A DNA stretch of 64,000 bases from CAZCTC01 sp964501335 (GCA_964501335.1 CAZCTC010000018.1:56792-120791); one strand, 5' to 3'; shown: positions 1-8,007, numbered from the stretch's first letter. The notes: generated by a model from the letters alone, not told the origin. Numbers and translations are program-made.

Positions 1-375
1 GCGCTGTTGAGCCTGGCTGTAATCCTGCTGCTGGCCTTCTCGATCTTCCAGGCCCAAACCACCGCCCTGATCGCCGTCACTTCCCAAACCCTCAGCATGG
101 TCATCATCGGTCTGCTGACGCTGCTCCTGCTGAGCGCCAGTGGGGCGCTCTTATACCTGATTTTCCACCAGCGGAATCAGCAGGATCAGCTCGGGAATGC
201 CGATCTACACATAGCTCGCCTTCTGGCCGCCAACCTGACCCTGCTGACCGAACTGACGCTGAAGAACCATCGTCAAGCCTTGCCCGATCCTGACGACGAA
301 ACGGCCCTTTCCTATGACTACGAAGACGACGAGGACCCCGAACTGCCGATCCTGCCGCAGGGATGGGGGTGGTAA
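1..375 (+). CDS. Partial membrane protein, 5' end outside window
   Basis: The frame is open from base 1. The first candidate start inside the window is a TTG at 7, but the reading frame continues upstream without a stop, so the gene is probably cut by the window edge. Two hydrophobic stretches (about residues 2-14 and 30-53 counted from the TTG) predict membrane segments. They are followed by a soluble tail ending in a very acidic run (residues about 97-112, rich in Asp and Glu). The stop TAA lies directly before the ATG of the next gene at 376, so the two are cotranscribed and probably coupled. No family recognised. A small accessory membrane protein of the plasmid or transfer machinery is a guess from context only. 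Confidence 0.7.
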   Translation, partial: ALLSLAVILLLAFSIFQAQTTALIAVTSQTLSMVIIGLLTLLLLSASGALLYLIFHQRNQQDQLGNADLHIARLLAANLTLLTELTLKNHRQALPDPDDETALSYDYEDDEDPELPILPQGWGW

Positions 376-1467
376 ATGGATCTCCCGCGCTGGCTGCCCT
401 GGATTGCTTTCGGTGGACTCCTGGTCCTGACGATGGTCTGCAACGGCACGACCCCGACGGCAACCCAGGCCACGCCGCCGCCGATCACCTCTGCTGCCCT
501 GCAACCCACGCTGGAACAGGCTCAGGTGGAAGTCTACCTGGAGACGATCCGCACGGAACGCCAGCAGCGCGAACTCCAACTCACTCTGGAATCGCTCTAC
601 GCTCAGCAGACCGCCACGGCCGCCGCCCGGCAGGCCCTGGCTGACGAAGAAGCTACCCGCCAGTCCCGTGAATCTACTGCAACGGCGGAAGCCAGAATCG
701 CCACGGCCACCGCTGCCGCCTGGCGTACCACGGTCGAAGCCGCGCAAGCCTTAGCTACAGCGACCGCCGAAGCTCACCACGCAACGGCCACCGCCAACGC
801 CATGCTCTTCGCCCAGGCCGGCACCGCGACCGCCGCCGCCTGGGCCGTCAATGCCACTGCCACCGCTGATTCCCTGCGTTCCCTGGCCACGGTCCAGGCC
901 GCCGATGCTGAGAGGGCCCGGTTAGCGGCCGAACGCGAGCGCATGGTCTATCCGTTGCAGGCCTACGGGCCCTGGATTCTGGGTGGAACCTTATTTCTGA
1001 CTTTGCTCTGGGTGGGGGTCTGGCTGGTCCGCCAACTGGGACCCCGGCTCAGCGCCGTCTCCCGCGATGCCCGAGGCGATGCCAAGATCCTGATCTTCAC
1101 CGATGACCAGGGCCGCAAGATCATCCTGGACCCCGATCGCTCGCTGGGCCCCGCGACCACCGTGATCGACGGCCAAGTAACGCAGCCGGCCCTCGCGCCC
1201 CTCGAATACCAGGAACGGGTCACGGCCCGGGATCAGGCCGTGGATCTGGCTCATCGGGGATTGCCCGGCAACGCTCCGGCCCGCCGACGGGCGCCTACGC
1301 CCCAGCAGGCCGCGCAACTGATGGCGCCGCCCGCTCCGGTAAAAGCTCTGCCCGGCGGCAAGGTGCGGATCATCCCGCCGCAAGAAGCGCGGGCCTGGCT
1401 CGATGAAGTCACCCAGCAGGCCTTGAAGAACGTGATCGAAGGCGAAATCGTGGAGGATGAGGAATGA
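376..1467 (+). CDS. Membrane protein with Ala/Thr-rich coiled-coil region
   Basis: The 363-aa protein starts with a hydrophobic segment (residues 8-21) that could be a signal anchor; Cys22 follows it, but the context TMVC is a poor lipobox. Residues about 50-190 are a long helical, Ala/Thr/Glu/Gln-rich stretch with many ATATA-type repeats, likely a coiled-coil stalk. A clear membrane segment (about 198-218, LFLTLLWVGVWLV) follows, then a cytoplasmic tail ending EDEE. The codons of this tail contain GAGGATGAGGA, which serves as ribosome binding site for the next gene, whose ATG overlaps this stop (ATGA). Function unknown. Because it is coupled to the FtsK-like ATPase, it may be that ATPase's membrane partner; this is inference. 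Confidence 0.75.
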   Translation: MDLPRWLPWIAFGGLLVLTMVCNGTTPTATQATPPPITSAALQPTLEQAQVEVYLETIRTERQQRELQLTLESLYAQQTATAAARQALADEEATRQSRESTATAEARIATATAAAWRTTVEAAQALATATAEAHHATATANAMLFAQAGTATAAAWAVNATATADSLRSLATVQAADAERARLAAERERMVYPLQAYGPWILGGTLFLTLLWVGVWLVRQLGPRLSAVSRDARGDAKILIFTDDQGRKIILDPDRSLGPATTVIDGQVTQPALAPLEYQERVTARDQAVDLAHRGLPGNAPARRRAPTPQQAAQLMAPPAPVKALPGGKVRIIPPQEARAWLDEVTQQALKNVIEGEIVEDEE

Positions 1468-2858
1468 ACCGCGAACTGCTCCCCGCCCTGGTCCAACCGC
1501 CGCAGGAACTGGCGCTGCATATTCCCAAGGCTCGCCTCTTTGAAGCCGAGGAAATCTCACGCCACATTATCAACACGTTGGAAAAGCGCGGGCTGGAACC
1601 GGCCTTCTCCGACTGGCTCATCACCTGGGACCGCGGCCTCGTCTGGCTCTTCGGCTTGCTCGATGTCGCCCGCCTGGAGAAGCTCGAAGCTTACAGCACC
1701 GACGAGCTGCTCCACCATCTCGCCACGGCCATCGGCGGCCGGTCCATCTTCGTGAGCAATCACTCCGGCCTGCGCTACGCCGTGTTGCTCTCCCCTATGC
1801 CCAAGTTGCCGGCTAAAGCCGCCTTCCCCGGCTTCCAACGCGGGACCGTTTTATTGGGCCGGCGCTATACCGGGGAAGAGCTGGCGGTCCCCTGGGAACG
1901 GCTGGGTCATCTCCTGATCGCTGGGATGACCGGCTCCGGCAAGTCGATGTTTCTGCGATTGCTGGGTTATCAGGCTATCCTCGAAGGCTGCGCGCTGCTT
2001 CTGTGCGATATGGACGGCGCGACCTTCCCGATGCTGGAACAGCACCCCGCCCTGATCGCGCCCATCGCCCACACCCCGGAAGAGGCCCTGGCCCTCGTGG
2101 ATCGGGCCATCGGGGAATGCAACGCCCGCGCCGTGCTCTACCGCGGGCTGCCCGGCTACCCCGAAAAACTGGAAGAATACAACACGCTGGCGGTCGCCGC
2201 CGGCCTCGCGCCGCTGCCCCGCTGGCTGGTCATTCTGGACGAATTCAGCGCCACGGTCATGGCCGCCGGCGGCGCACAGGGACTCCTGGCCCGTTCCACC
2301 GCCGAATTGGGCTGGCGGGGGCGGAAATTCGGGATCACCCTGATCTTCGCCGCGCAGGATTTCAGCAAAGGCGTCGTCGGTCGGGTCCGGGATCAGGTCG
2401 GCGCCGTCTTCGGTTTCCGGGTCCGCAGCTCGGAGATCGCCGACGCCATCGGCATCCCGCAGGCTTCTCGCATCCCCGCCAGCCGGCCCGGCCTCGCCAT
2501 CACCGATCGCTGGGGACCGGTGCAGACCTTCTGGCTGGACAAGCAATTGCTGGTGGCCCTGACCGGCGAGAATGGCGCATCGGAATCGCCCTTGACCGAC
2601 TCCGAGCTGGCGCTGGTGCGTTGGGCCCTGGCCGAGCGCAACGGCTACCTGACTCTGGCAGAAATCCAGGATCGTCTCGGCATCGGTCAACGGCCGGCCC
2701 GGCGCCTGGCTGAAGAATGGGGGTTGCGTGGGTGGTTACAAAAGGACCCGGGAGCCGCCAATGCTCGAAAAATCACTGAGGTTTTAGCGGCTCTGGCTGA
2801 CAAAGCGACAAACCTGACAAACCCCGACAAACCGGCGGGAGAATTGACAAACCGCTGA
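1464..2858 (+). CDS. FtsK/TcpA-like DNA-pumping ATPase
   Basis: The 464-aa protein has a P-loop GMTGSGKS at about residues 153-160 and a Walker B LVILDE near 254-259, followed by a QD sensor segment (FAAQDFSK), the layout of the FtsK/SpoIIIE/HerA group. There is no N-terminal membrane span, so it probably docks on a membrane partner, perhaps the preceding gene product. Residues about 385-430 look like a winged helix, as in the gamma domain of FtsK or a DNA-binding tail. Family members move double-stranded DNA through membranes during segregation or conjugation. Its last ~20 residues are encoded by the start of the GACAAAC repeat array that precedes parM, so the coding end and the candidate centromere overlap. 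Exact role (coupling protein or partition helper) is not decided. Confidence 0.85.
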   Translation: MNRELLPALVQPPQELALHIPKARLFEAEEISRHIINTLEKRGLEPAFSDWLITWDRGLVWLFGLLDVARLEKLEAYSTDELLHHLATAIGGRSIFVSNHSGLRYAVLLSPMPKLPAKAAFPGFQRGTVLLGRRYTGEELAVPWERLGHLLIAGMTGSGKSMFLRLLGYQAILEGCALLLCDMDGATFPMLEQHPALIAPIAHTPEEALALVDRAIGECNARAVLYRGLPGYPEKLEEYNTLAVAAGLAPLPRWLVILDEFSATVMAAGGAQGLLARSTAELGWRGRKFGITLIFAAQDFSKGVVGRVRDQVGAVFGFRVRSSEIADAIGIPQASRIPASRPGLAITDRWGPVQTFWLDKQLLVALTGENGASESPLTDSELALVRWALAERNGYLTLAEIQDRLGIGQRPARRLAEEWGLRGWLQKDPGAANARKITEVLAALADKATNLTNPDKPAGELTNR

Positions 2859-2967
2859 CAAACCGACCGACACACGGCTGACAAACCGCCCAAAGAGCGA
2901 AAAACAGCCTGACAAACCGACAAACTTGGCGACAAACCTGACAAACCAGGTGACAAACCCGACAAAC
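2807..2967 (+). repeat. Array of 12 GACAAAC iterons, candidate parC centromere
   Basis: The heptamer GACAAAC occurs 12 times on one strand, starting at 2807, 2816, 2826, 2846, 2857, 2880, 2911, 2919, 2931, 2940, 2952 and 2961; most spacings are 8-12 bp or near multiples of ten. The array runs from the 3' end of the FtsK-like gene to just before the ribosome binding site of the ParM-like gene. Type II partition systems carry such direct-repeat centromeres upstream of parM and bind ParR there, where they also act as operator. Assignment as parC follows from position and repeat structure, not from binding data. Confidence 0.75.
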
Positions 2968-2984
2968 TGAAAAGGAGCGGAGAA

Positions 2985-4034
2985 ATGGCGACAGCGACGA
3001 TGTTACGAATTGGCGTAGACCCCGGCTTTGGGGGCATCAAGATGGCGGCGATCGGAAACGACGGCCAGCAGAAGAGCGTCCATGTCCCCTCCGTCGTGGG
3101 GATCGGCGACACCGATCTGGGGTTGCTCTCATTGAACGGCGCCGCCCGCCGCAAGCGCGAGTTGCCCATCACCGTGGCCTGGGACGGCGTTTCCTACCTG
3201 GTGGGGGATCACGTCGGCGACTATGCCCGCGTCGTCGAACGGATGGACTTCAACCGCCTGCGGGACGGCTTCGAGCTGCGGGCCTTGCTCTATGCCGCCC
3301 TGGGCAAACTGCTGGAAGGCGGGGAGCACCGCGCCGCCCTCATGGTCGGACTCCCGGTAGAAGTCATGGCGAACAAGGAACTGGCCAAGGAAACCCGCAC
3401 CGCGTTGCGCAGTTGGCTGGTCGGCGCTCATGTTTTCCGGGTGGACGGCATCGAAACCCGGCTCCAGGTCGAACAGCTCCAGGTCCTGGCCCAACCCGCC
3501 GGCGCTTACTTCGCCTGGGGCTTCGACAACCACGGCCGGCCTACGCGGTCCGCTGAGGATCTCCAGGACCCGGCCGCCATCTGCGACATCGGCTTCAACA
3601 CGCTGGATCTCTTCGCCGTGGAAGACGGGCAAGTCAAGGCCAAGTTCACCGGCGGCGATGTGGTGGGAATGCGCCGGGCGGCCGACACTCTGGCCCGGAT
3701 GGTCAAGAAGCAATACGGGGTAGCGCTTTCCCTTCACGAGGCCGACGCTCTGCTCCGCCAGGCGAAGCCCCTCCTGGCGACCGCCGACGGACGGAAAGAC
3801 TTGAGCGAGGCCGCCGGCGCGGCGCTGAACTCGACCACGGGCGAGATCCTGGCCTTCCTTTCCAACCGCTGGGGCAACGGTCGGCAGTTCCGCCGGCTGA
3901 TCTTCACCGGCGGCGGGGCCGAAGCCATCCACGCGGCCCTGGTCCGCGAGTATCCCCATGGCGTGATCCTGGAAAATCCGGTCCAGGCCAATGCTTTGGG
4001 CCTCGCCCGGGCGGCCATGGGGCTCTTCAAGTAA
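2985..4034 (+). CDS. parM: ParM/StbA-like actin-type partition ATPase
   Basis: This 349-aa protein has the actin/Hsp70 ATPase signature: phosphate-1 loop GVDPGFGGIKM near the N-terminus (about residues 9-19), phosphate-2 CDIGFNTLDLF near 200-210, and adenosine loop FTGGGAEAIHAAL near 305-317. ParM forms filaments that push plasmid copies apart through ParR bound at parC. A strong AAAGGAG lies just before the ATG. Upstream is the GACAAAC array; downstream is a ParR-like ribbon-helix-helix gene, which gives the standard type II parCMR order. The family also includes crenactin-like and other ParM relatives, so the symbol is used in the broad sense. Regulation by ParR binding to the upstream array is expected from the family. 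Confidence 0.88.
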   Translation: MATATMLRIGVDPGFGGIKMAAIGNDGQQKSVHVPSVVGIGDTDLGLLSLNGAARRKRELPITVAWDGVSYLVGDHVGDYARVVERMDFNRLRDGFELRALLYAALGKLLEGGEHRAALMVGLPVEVMANKELAKETRTALRSWLVGAHVFRVDGIETRLQVEQLQVLAQPAGAYFAWGFDNHGRPTRSAEDLQDPAAICDIGFNTLDLFAVEDGQVKAKFTGGDVVGMRRAADTLARMVKKQYGVALSLHEADALLRQAKPLLATADGRKDLSEAAGAALNSTTGEILAFLSNRWGNGRQFRRLIFTGGGAEAIHAALVREYPHGVILENPVQANALGLARAAMGLFK

Positions 4035-4036
4035 CT

Positions 4037-4073
4037 GCCGTCAATTGACGGCAGTTGACAGCAATTGACGGCA
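4037..4073 (+). repeat. 10-bp direct repeats (TTGACGGCA) between parM and parR
   Basis: Three copies at exactly 10-bp spacing, TTGACGGCA (4045), TTGACAGCA (4055) and TTGACGGCA (4065), lie in the short gap between the ParM stop and the ParR start. An inverted copy TGCCGTCAA at 4037 makes the first into a palindrome. One helical turn between copies places them on one face of the DNA, as expected for an operator or secondary binding site for the ParR-like or the XRE-like protein encoded just downstream. Confidence 0.6.
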
Positions 4074-4091
4074 AGCGAGCGAGGAACCTCC

Positions 4092-4487
4092 ATGGCAAGA
4101 CGAAAAAAAGAAATCCGGCTGGATCTCCGGCTTTATCCCGATTCCGATACCGATTTGATCGAGTGGTTGGACAGCATGGCGACCCTGCCGCATGGATACA
4201 AGGTGCAAGCCATCAAAACGGCCTTACGGCAAGGGATGGGACAGGGGAACGCCATGCCGGCATCAACGCCCTCAACGAACCTGGATCAAATACAGACCTT
4301 GCTGGAAACGCTGCACCGCATTCTGGATCTGAACCAGATCCGGGCCGTGGTCGAAGCTGCGGTAGCGTCCAGTCTGGCCCGGCAAGGAACCACCATCATT
4401 CAAACCGCGCCGGCGCTGGCCCAAGAGGAATCCTCGCTGCTGACCCATATGGTCTCCGGGCTCATGCTGGAGGAGGATGAGGAATGA
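4092..4487 (+). CDS. parR: ParR-like ribbon-helix-helix partition adaptor
   Basis: The ATG at 4092 was chosen because GAGGAA lies five bases upstream; an in-frame GTG-type start further up would only read through the repeat gap. The 131-aa product begins with basic residues and a strand-helix-helix pattern (EIRLDLRLYP, then DLIEWLDSM, then AIKTALRQGM), typical of plasmid RHH centromere-binding proteins. A linker rich in Pro/Ser/Thr follows, then a helical and acidic tail ending LEEDEE. ParR proteins bind parC with the N-terminal fold and cap ParM filaments with a C-terminal helix. The tail encodes the ribosome binding site of the next gene and overlaps it by ATGA. Similarity beyond the fold cannot be checked here. 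Confidence 0.75.
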   Translation: MARRKKEIRLDLRLYPDSDTDLIEWLDSMATLPHGYKVQAIKTALRQGMGQGNAMPASTPSTNLDQIQTLLETLHRILDLNQIRAVVEAAVASSLARQGTTIIQTAPALAQEESSLLTHMVSGLMLEEDEE

Positions 4488-4702
4488 ACGAACTATTTTT
4501 ACAAGTCTTGATCGACTGCCAGAAGCAGCTGGGCCTGAACGACGCCGACTTCGCCCAACTCCTGGGATTGAGCCGCCCGCTCTGGCGAGCCATCAAAGGG
4601 GGGCGGCGGGAAATCAGCCTGCGCCTGGTCCGGGGCGCCCTGCAAGCCTTCCCCGACCTGGAGCCCGTCATTCTGGACTATCTCCGCTCCGACGCGGAGT
4701 AA
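4484..4702 (+). CDS. Small XRE-like helix-turn-helix protein
   Basis: The 72-aa protein is almost entirely a Cro/CI-type helix-turn-helix: DADFAQLLGLSRPLWRAIKG at about residues 20-39 matches the pattern in which an alanine-rich first helix is followed by a recognition helix. It is the third gene of the partition operon (ATGA overlap with the ParR-like gene). A repressor of the operon or a copy-number regulator is plausible; candidate operators are the 10-bp repeats upstream of ParR and the GGTACC inverted repeat just downstream. Confidence 0.7.
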   Translation: MNELFLQVLIDCQKQLGLNDADFAQLLGLSRPLWRAIKGGRREISLRLVRGALQAFPDLEPVILDYLRSDAE

Positions 4703-4753
4703 AGATCGCAATAAAACCAGGAGTAATACAGCAAATCATGTCTAAATAAATTC

Positions 4754-4825
4754 CCCAGGTACACCAGGTACCAGACATATAAGGGTTTTGCGCGGGGGGT
4801 ACCTGGAGTACCCGGTGTACCTGGG
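4754..4825. repeat. Inverted repeat built from GGTACC/GGTACACC words
   Basis: The gap 4703-4899 has no gene. It holds CCCAGGTACACC (4754-4765) followed by AGGTACC (4766-4772), and the reverse order GGTACCT (4798-4804) then GGTGTACCTGGG (4814-4825). The arms are nearly perfect reverse complements, apart from an 8-9 bp extra segment in the right arm. The central 25 bases contain AAGGGTTTTGCGCGGGG. The repeated word suggests a protein binding site (operator or nick region) upstream of the SSB-like operon rather than a simple terminator, because no T-run follows. Confidence 0.55.
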
Positions 4826-4899
4826 CAAAGTTTCCTATCATTATTCCGGCTGCACCTTAACATTTTAATGACAGTTTTTTTCAAGGAGGGCACACACCC

Positions 4900-5319
4900 A
4901 TGGCTCAATCCGTTGCCGAACACGCAATCCGCTTAGTCCTGGCCCACGCCGGCGCCGACCCGGCGACCTGCTCCCTGCCCCGGTTGGACCGGCAGGCCAA
5001 CATCATGGTCCAAAGAACGCCGGACAACCTCTACATCATCCTCATGGCTCCCAAGGGGCGGGATTCTCCGCTGAGCGCCAGTCTCGGGCTCGTGATCGGC
5101 ACGGTGGTCGAGTTGAACCTGACCGAAGCCTGGATACTGGTCCAAACCGAGCCCGATGAGGCGCCCCTCAAAGTCTGGGGGCCGGCGGGCCGGCTGGCAC
5201 AGATCGTGCGGGGCAATGAGGTCTGGGCCCAGGGCCGGCTCTGTGCGGAGGGCGTGAAAGCCTCCTATGTGATCGTCACGGCCATCGGAGAGGGCGCATG
5301 TACAACGAAGTGCTCTTGA
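4900..5319 (+). CDS. OB-fold (SSB-like) protein
   Basis: The 139-aa product is preceded by AAGGAGG. Its second half (WILVQTE..., KVWGPAGRLAQIVRGNEVWA, QGRL) follows the strand order of the neighbouring SSB gene, in which W-x-R-A-x-I-L-x(5)-G-D-x-I-x-V-x-G is the OB-fold core. It lacks a clear acidic tail. It overlaps the SSB gene by 22 bases, so the two are cotranscribed. A diverged single-strand DNA-binding protein is the best reading, but a different OB-fold protein is possible. Confidence 0.6.
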   Translation: MAQSVAEHAIRLVLAHAGADPATCSLPRLDRQANIMVQRTPDNLYIILMAPKGRDSPLSASLGLVIGTVVELNLTEAWILVQTEPDEAPLKVWGPAGRLAQIVRGNEVWAQGRLCAEGVKASYVIVTAIGEGACTTKCS

Positions 5320-5720
5320 TCGGCTGGATCGTGCGGCCGGCGGAGCTGAAGCAGCCCGGCAGTGGAGAAAAGCACTTTGCCTCGACCAGCCTGAGCACCA
5401 AACGGCGCTGGCGGGATCTCAACGGAATGGCACAGGAGAAAACGACCTTTCACACCATTGAAGCCTGGGAAGATCGAGCCCAGATCCTGGCCGAAGCCGC
5501 CCCCGGTGATTTGATTATGGTCGAAGGCTACATCGAGAACGAAGTCCACGACGGCAAGTTTCATTCCTCGGTGGTCGCCCAGAAAATCATGCGGCTGAAA
5601 ACCAAGGATCAGGGCCGCCTGACCCGCCGGGGCTCACTGGTGGACATCGTGGAAAGCCTGGACGATCATGATCGGGAAGTCATGCTGAAACTCTTGCTCA
5701 AAGCCATGGGAAGGAACTGA
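5298..5720 (+). CDS. ssb: Single-stranded DNA-binding protein
   Basis: The 140-aa protein begins MYNEVLLIGWIVRPAELK and continues with FHTIEAWEDRAQILAEAAPG and MVEGYIENE, the standard SSB OB-fold signature (strand 1 with the NxVxLIG pattern, the W..A..... GD.. VEG core). The C-terminal 35 residues do not end in the DDDIPF-type tip of chromosomal SSBs, which is usual for plasmid copies. It starts inside the end of the previous OB-fold gene. It would coat single-stranded DNA during plasmid replication or transfer. Confidence 0.85.
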   Translation: MYNEVLLIGWIVRPAELKQPGSGEKHFASTSLSTKRRWRDLNGMAQEKTTFHTIEAWEDRAQILAEAAPGDLIMVEGYIENEVHDGKFHSSVVAQKIMRLKTKDQGRLTRRGSLVDIVESLDDHDREVMLKLLLKAMGRN

Positions 5721-5721
5721 A

Positions 5722-6504
5722 ATGACGCTGCTCCGCCTTGAATTAACTTCGCTCTACCAATATCACCCGGAGGTCCGCCCGCCGGCCGTGTACCTGACCG
5801 GGCAGGAAGTGCTCCGCCTCTGCCGGGCGCTGATCGACCTCCCGGAGCCGGAAATGTACGAGGATTTCATCGCCGGCCTGACCCCGGCGCCCAAAGACGC
5901 CCCGCCCGGATACGTTGATCCTACGCTGGCCTACACCGTGCTCCCCGGCGGTTCGATTTTGTTGGGGACCACGGTCAACCGCTGGATCGCCGCGCTGATC
6001 GAACAAGGGGCCGCCATGGAATTCCTGGCCCTGGCCCGGAGCCTGCGGATCGAGTCCGCGCTGCCCGCTGTAGAAAATTCAATTTCTCCGGCGGAGGGCC
6101 GGAGTCCCGAAAGGAGTCCGATGAACTGGAAACGTATTTTGTTGGGGGTAAGTATGTTGGCCGTTATGGGCAGTTTCGTCGCCGGCCTGCTGGTCGCCCG
6201 GGAATTTCCCGAGCGTTTCCGCTGGATTGCCGGCTTTCCCATTGCCGGCCGCTACATTCAGGGCCATGCCGGCCTGGTCCGGGCGCAGGTGCTGGAATCC
6301 GGCGAATCAGGGATCGGGGATATTATCGACGTGCTGGCCCACCCGGAGATCCTCATGGAGACCGACGATCCTCGCGCTGCCATGCTCATGCCCGGCGATT
6401 CCTTCATTGCCTACTGCCAGATCACCGGAGACGGCGCCTCGCTCCGCATCCACGGCTGTCGGTTCATCCCGGTGGTAGATCGGGAAGTCGTCCCCCCGCA
6501 ATGA
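5722..6504 (+). CDS. Hypothetical protein with central membrane segment, possibly two joined genes
   Basis: The 260-aa frame begins directly after the SSB stop. Residues 1-115 are soluble and unrecognised. A low-complexity stretch (about 116-133) precedes Met134 at 6121, which has its own good ribosome binding site (AAGGAG) seven bases upstream and starts MNWKRILLGVSMLAVMGSFVAGLLV, a signal-anchor-like sequence, followed by about 100 extracytoplasmic residues. So the frame may be a fusion of two formerly separate genes, or it may also be translated from 6121 to give a 127-aa membrane-anchored form. No family recognised. Confidence 0.65.
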   Translation: MTLLRLELTSLYQYHPEVRPPAVYLTGQEVLRLCRALIDLPEPEMYEDFIAGLTPAPKDAPPGYVDPTLAYTVLPGGSILLGTTVNRWIAALIEQGAAMEFLALARSLRIESALPAVENSISPAEGRSPERSPMNWKRILLGVSMLAVMGSFVAGLLVAREFPERFRWIAGFPIAGRYIQGHAGLVRAQVLESGESGIGDIIDVLAHPEILMETDDPRAAMLMPGDSFIAYCQITGDGASLRIHGCRFIPVVDREVVPPQ

Positions 6505-6525
6505 ACGAGCCGAAGGATTGAGACC

Positions 6526-7404
6526 ATGGAAAAACCAATGGATTCTCCTTTGCATCGCCCGGCGTTCCGCTACCACGGCTCGAAATGGCGGCTGGCCGAT
6601 TGGATCATCGAGAGCTTCCCGCCGCATGAATGTTACGTCGAACCCTTCGGCGGCGGGGCCGGTGTACTCTTGCAGAAGCCGCGCTCCTGGCTGGAGGTCT
6701 TCAACGACATCGACGGCGCCGTCGTGAACTTCTTCCGGGTGCTGCGAGAGCGGCCTGACGAACTGATCCGCGCCATCGAACTGACGCCTTATGCAAAGGA
6801 AGAATGGGAATGCGCCATGAGGGAAATACAGGACGATCGCCTCGAAGCAGCCCGGCAGTTCTATGTGCGGGCCTACCAGAACCGGGCCGGCCCGACCGCC
6901 ACCCAGGGCCATGGTTGGCGGCGGAACAAGATTGCGGCCCGCTCTGCCAACGGCCACAAAGTTCCCCTGACGACGCCGGCCGCCGTCGCCTTTATGGACA
7001 CGACACAGCTCTACCCGATAGCCGGCCGGCTACGAGGGGTGCAGATCGAACACGACGAGGCCTTGACCATCATCAAACGCTATGACGGCACCGGCACCTT
7101 ATTTTATTTGGATCCACCCTATCCCGGCTCGACCCGCAGCCCCTGGGCCCGCCAGGTTTACAGCCATGAAATGACCGATGCCGAACACATCGCCCTGGCC
7201 GAGTCCTTACATGGTATCCAGGGCATGGCCCTCATCAGCGGCTATCGCTGTGAACTTTACGATGCTTTATACGCCGATTGGGAGCGCCGGGACCGGGCAA
7301 CCCGCGTCAACGGGCCCGGTAGCGCGGTCGAATCGCTCTGGATCTCGCCAACGGCCGCAGCGCGGAGATTGCCCTTGCTGGCTTACGCGGCCGAACAGAA
7401 ATAA
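6526..7404 (+). CDS. D12-class (Dam-like) adenine N6 DNA methyltransferase
   Basis: The 292-aa protein matches D12-class methylases in length and order: N-terminal RYHGSKWRLADWI (the PxxxxGSK/R element), EPFGGGAGVL (SAM-binding motif I, about residues 38-48), FNDID just after it, and the catalytic DPPYPGS (motif IV, about 192-198). It methylates adenine in a short DNA site that cannot be told from sequence. There is no cognate nuclease next to it, so it is an orphan methylase, perhaps protecting the element from host restriction or timing replication. The start is weakly supported (GGATTGAGA upstream). Confidence 0.88.
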   Translation: MEKPMDSPLHRPAFRYHGSKWRLADWIIESFPPHECYVEPFGGGAGVLLQKPRSWLEVFNDIDGAVVNFFRVLRERPDELIRAIELTPYAKEEWECAMREIQDDRLEAARQFYVRAYQNRAGPTATQGHGWRRNKIAARSANGHKVPLTTPAAVAFMDTTQLYPIAGRLRGVQIEHDEALTIIKRYDGTGTLFYLDPPYPGSTRSPWARQVYSHEMTDAEHIALAESLHGIQGMALISGYRCELYDALYADWERRDRATRVNGPGSAVESLWISPTAAARRLPLLAYAAEQK

Positions 7405-7480
7405 ACGCAAAGCCGGAGAGCTCGCAGAGACGCGGAGTTTTCAATTTTCATCTCTGCGCCCTCTGCGTCTTTGCGTTGAA
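7403..7480. repeat. Palindromic repeat family A (CGCAGAGACGCAGAG type), copy 1
   Basis: Left arm AACGCAAAG...CGCAGAGACGCGGAG and right arm CTCTGCGCCCTCTGCGTCTTTGCGTT form a long imperfect hairpin around an AT-rich loop. It begins at the stop codon of the methylase gene. Further copies lie at 33043, 34965, 42923 and 45570. Such dispersed intergenic palindromes are known in several phyla; the arms read as ...LRLCV... in translation. Confidence 0.8.
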
Positions 7481-7902
7481 AATCCGCCGGGGAAACGAGA
7501 AATGCAGGACGGCATCACGAGGGTAGGACGCCGGAGAAACCAGGGGCAGGACGGAACAACGGAGAGAGGGAGAAATAGCGCGGGTAGGCCGGCATTCCCG
7601 CCGGCGGGGGAAATCAACGGACCGATTACGGAATCCACACCGGCAGAACGGAACGCCGGAAACAGAGGGTCATGACGAGGGCCAGGCACGGACACACCCG
7701 CTGGAGAGGACGCCGAAGATTGCACAACCCGCCGGCCGACACGAACTACGGCAGGCCGCAAGATCGGACAAAGGACGGAACATCGAGGATACGGAGAAAT
7801 GTCGACGGCAAAATCGCCACGCCGAAGCAAAGAGAAACGACGGCTTGCCACGGTAAAGACGAAATTGCAGCAGGGAGTTGAGGCAAGCCGGCCGGAATGG
7901 AG
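7481..7902. other. Non-coding, purine-rich stretch
   Basis: About 420 bases without a credible gene. The + strand is purine-rich with many ACGGA/GGACGG words, and it contains a GC hairpin (CCGGCATTCCCGCCGG near 7590-7605). The open frames across it have arginine-rich, low-complexity products and no ribosome binding site. It separates two operons and could carry the promoter for the 8133 gene, but no clear -35/-10 pair is visible. Confidence 0.5.
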
Positions 7903-8003
7903 GGAATTGGAAGAGTGGAAGGTTGGAAGATCGGAAGAAAGGGAGAAACCCCGGCAAGACGGATTCTTCCATCCTCCAGGCTTCCAATCGGCAGACTTCC
8001 AAC
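7903..8003. repeat. Palindromic repeat family B (TTGGAAG type), copy 1
   Basis: The left half is made of GGAAG words (TTGGAAGAGTGGAAGGTTGG), the right half of CTTCC words (GGCTTCCAATCGGCAGAC), giving a long imperfect inverted repeat. A second copy of the same family is at 26382-26454. The extension of the 8133 frame upstream reads through this repeat and is not thought to be coding. Confidence 0.75.
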
Positions 8004-8007
8004 AAAA

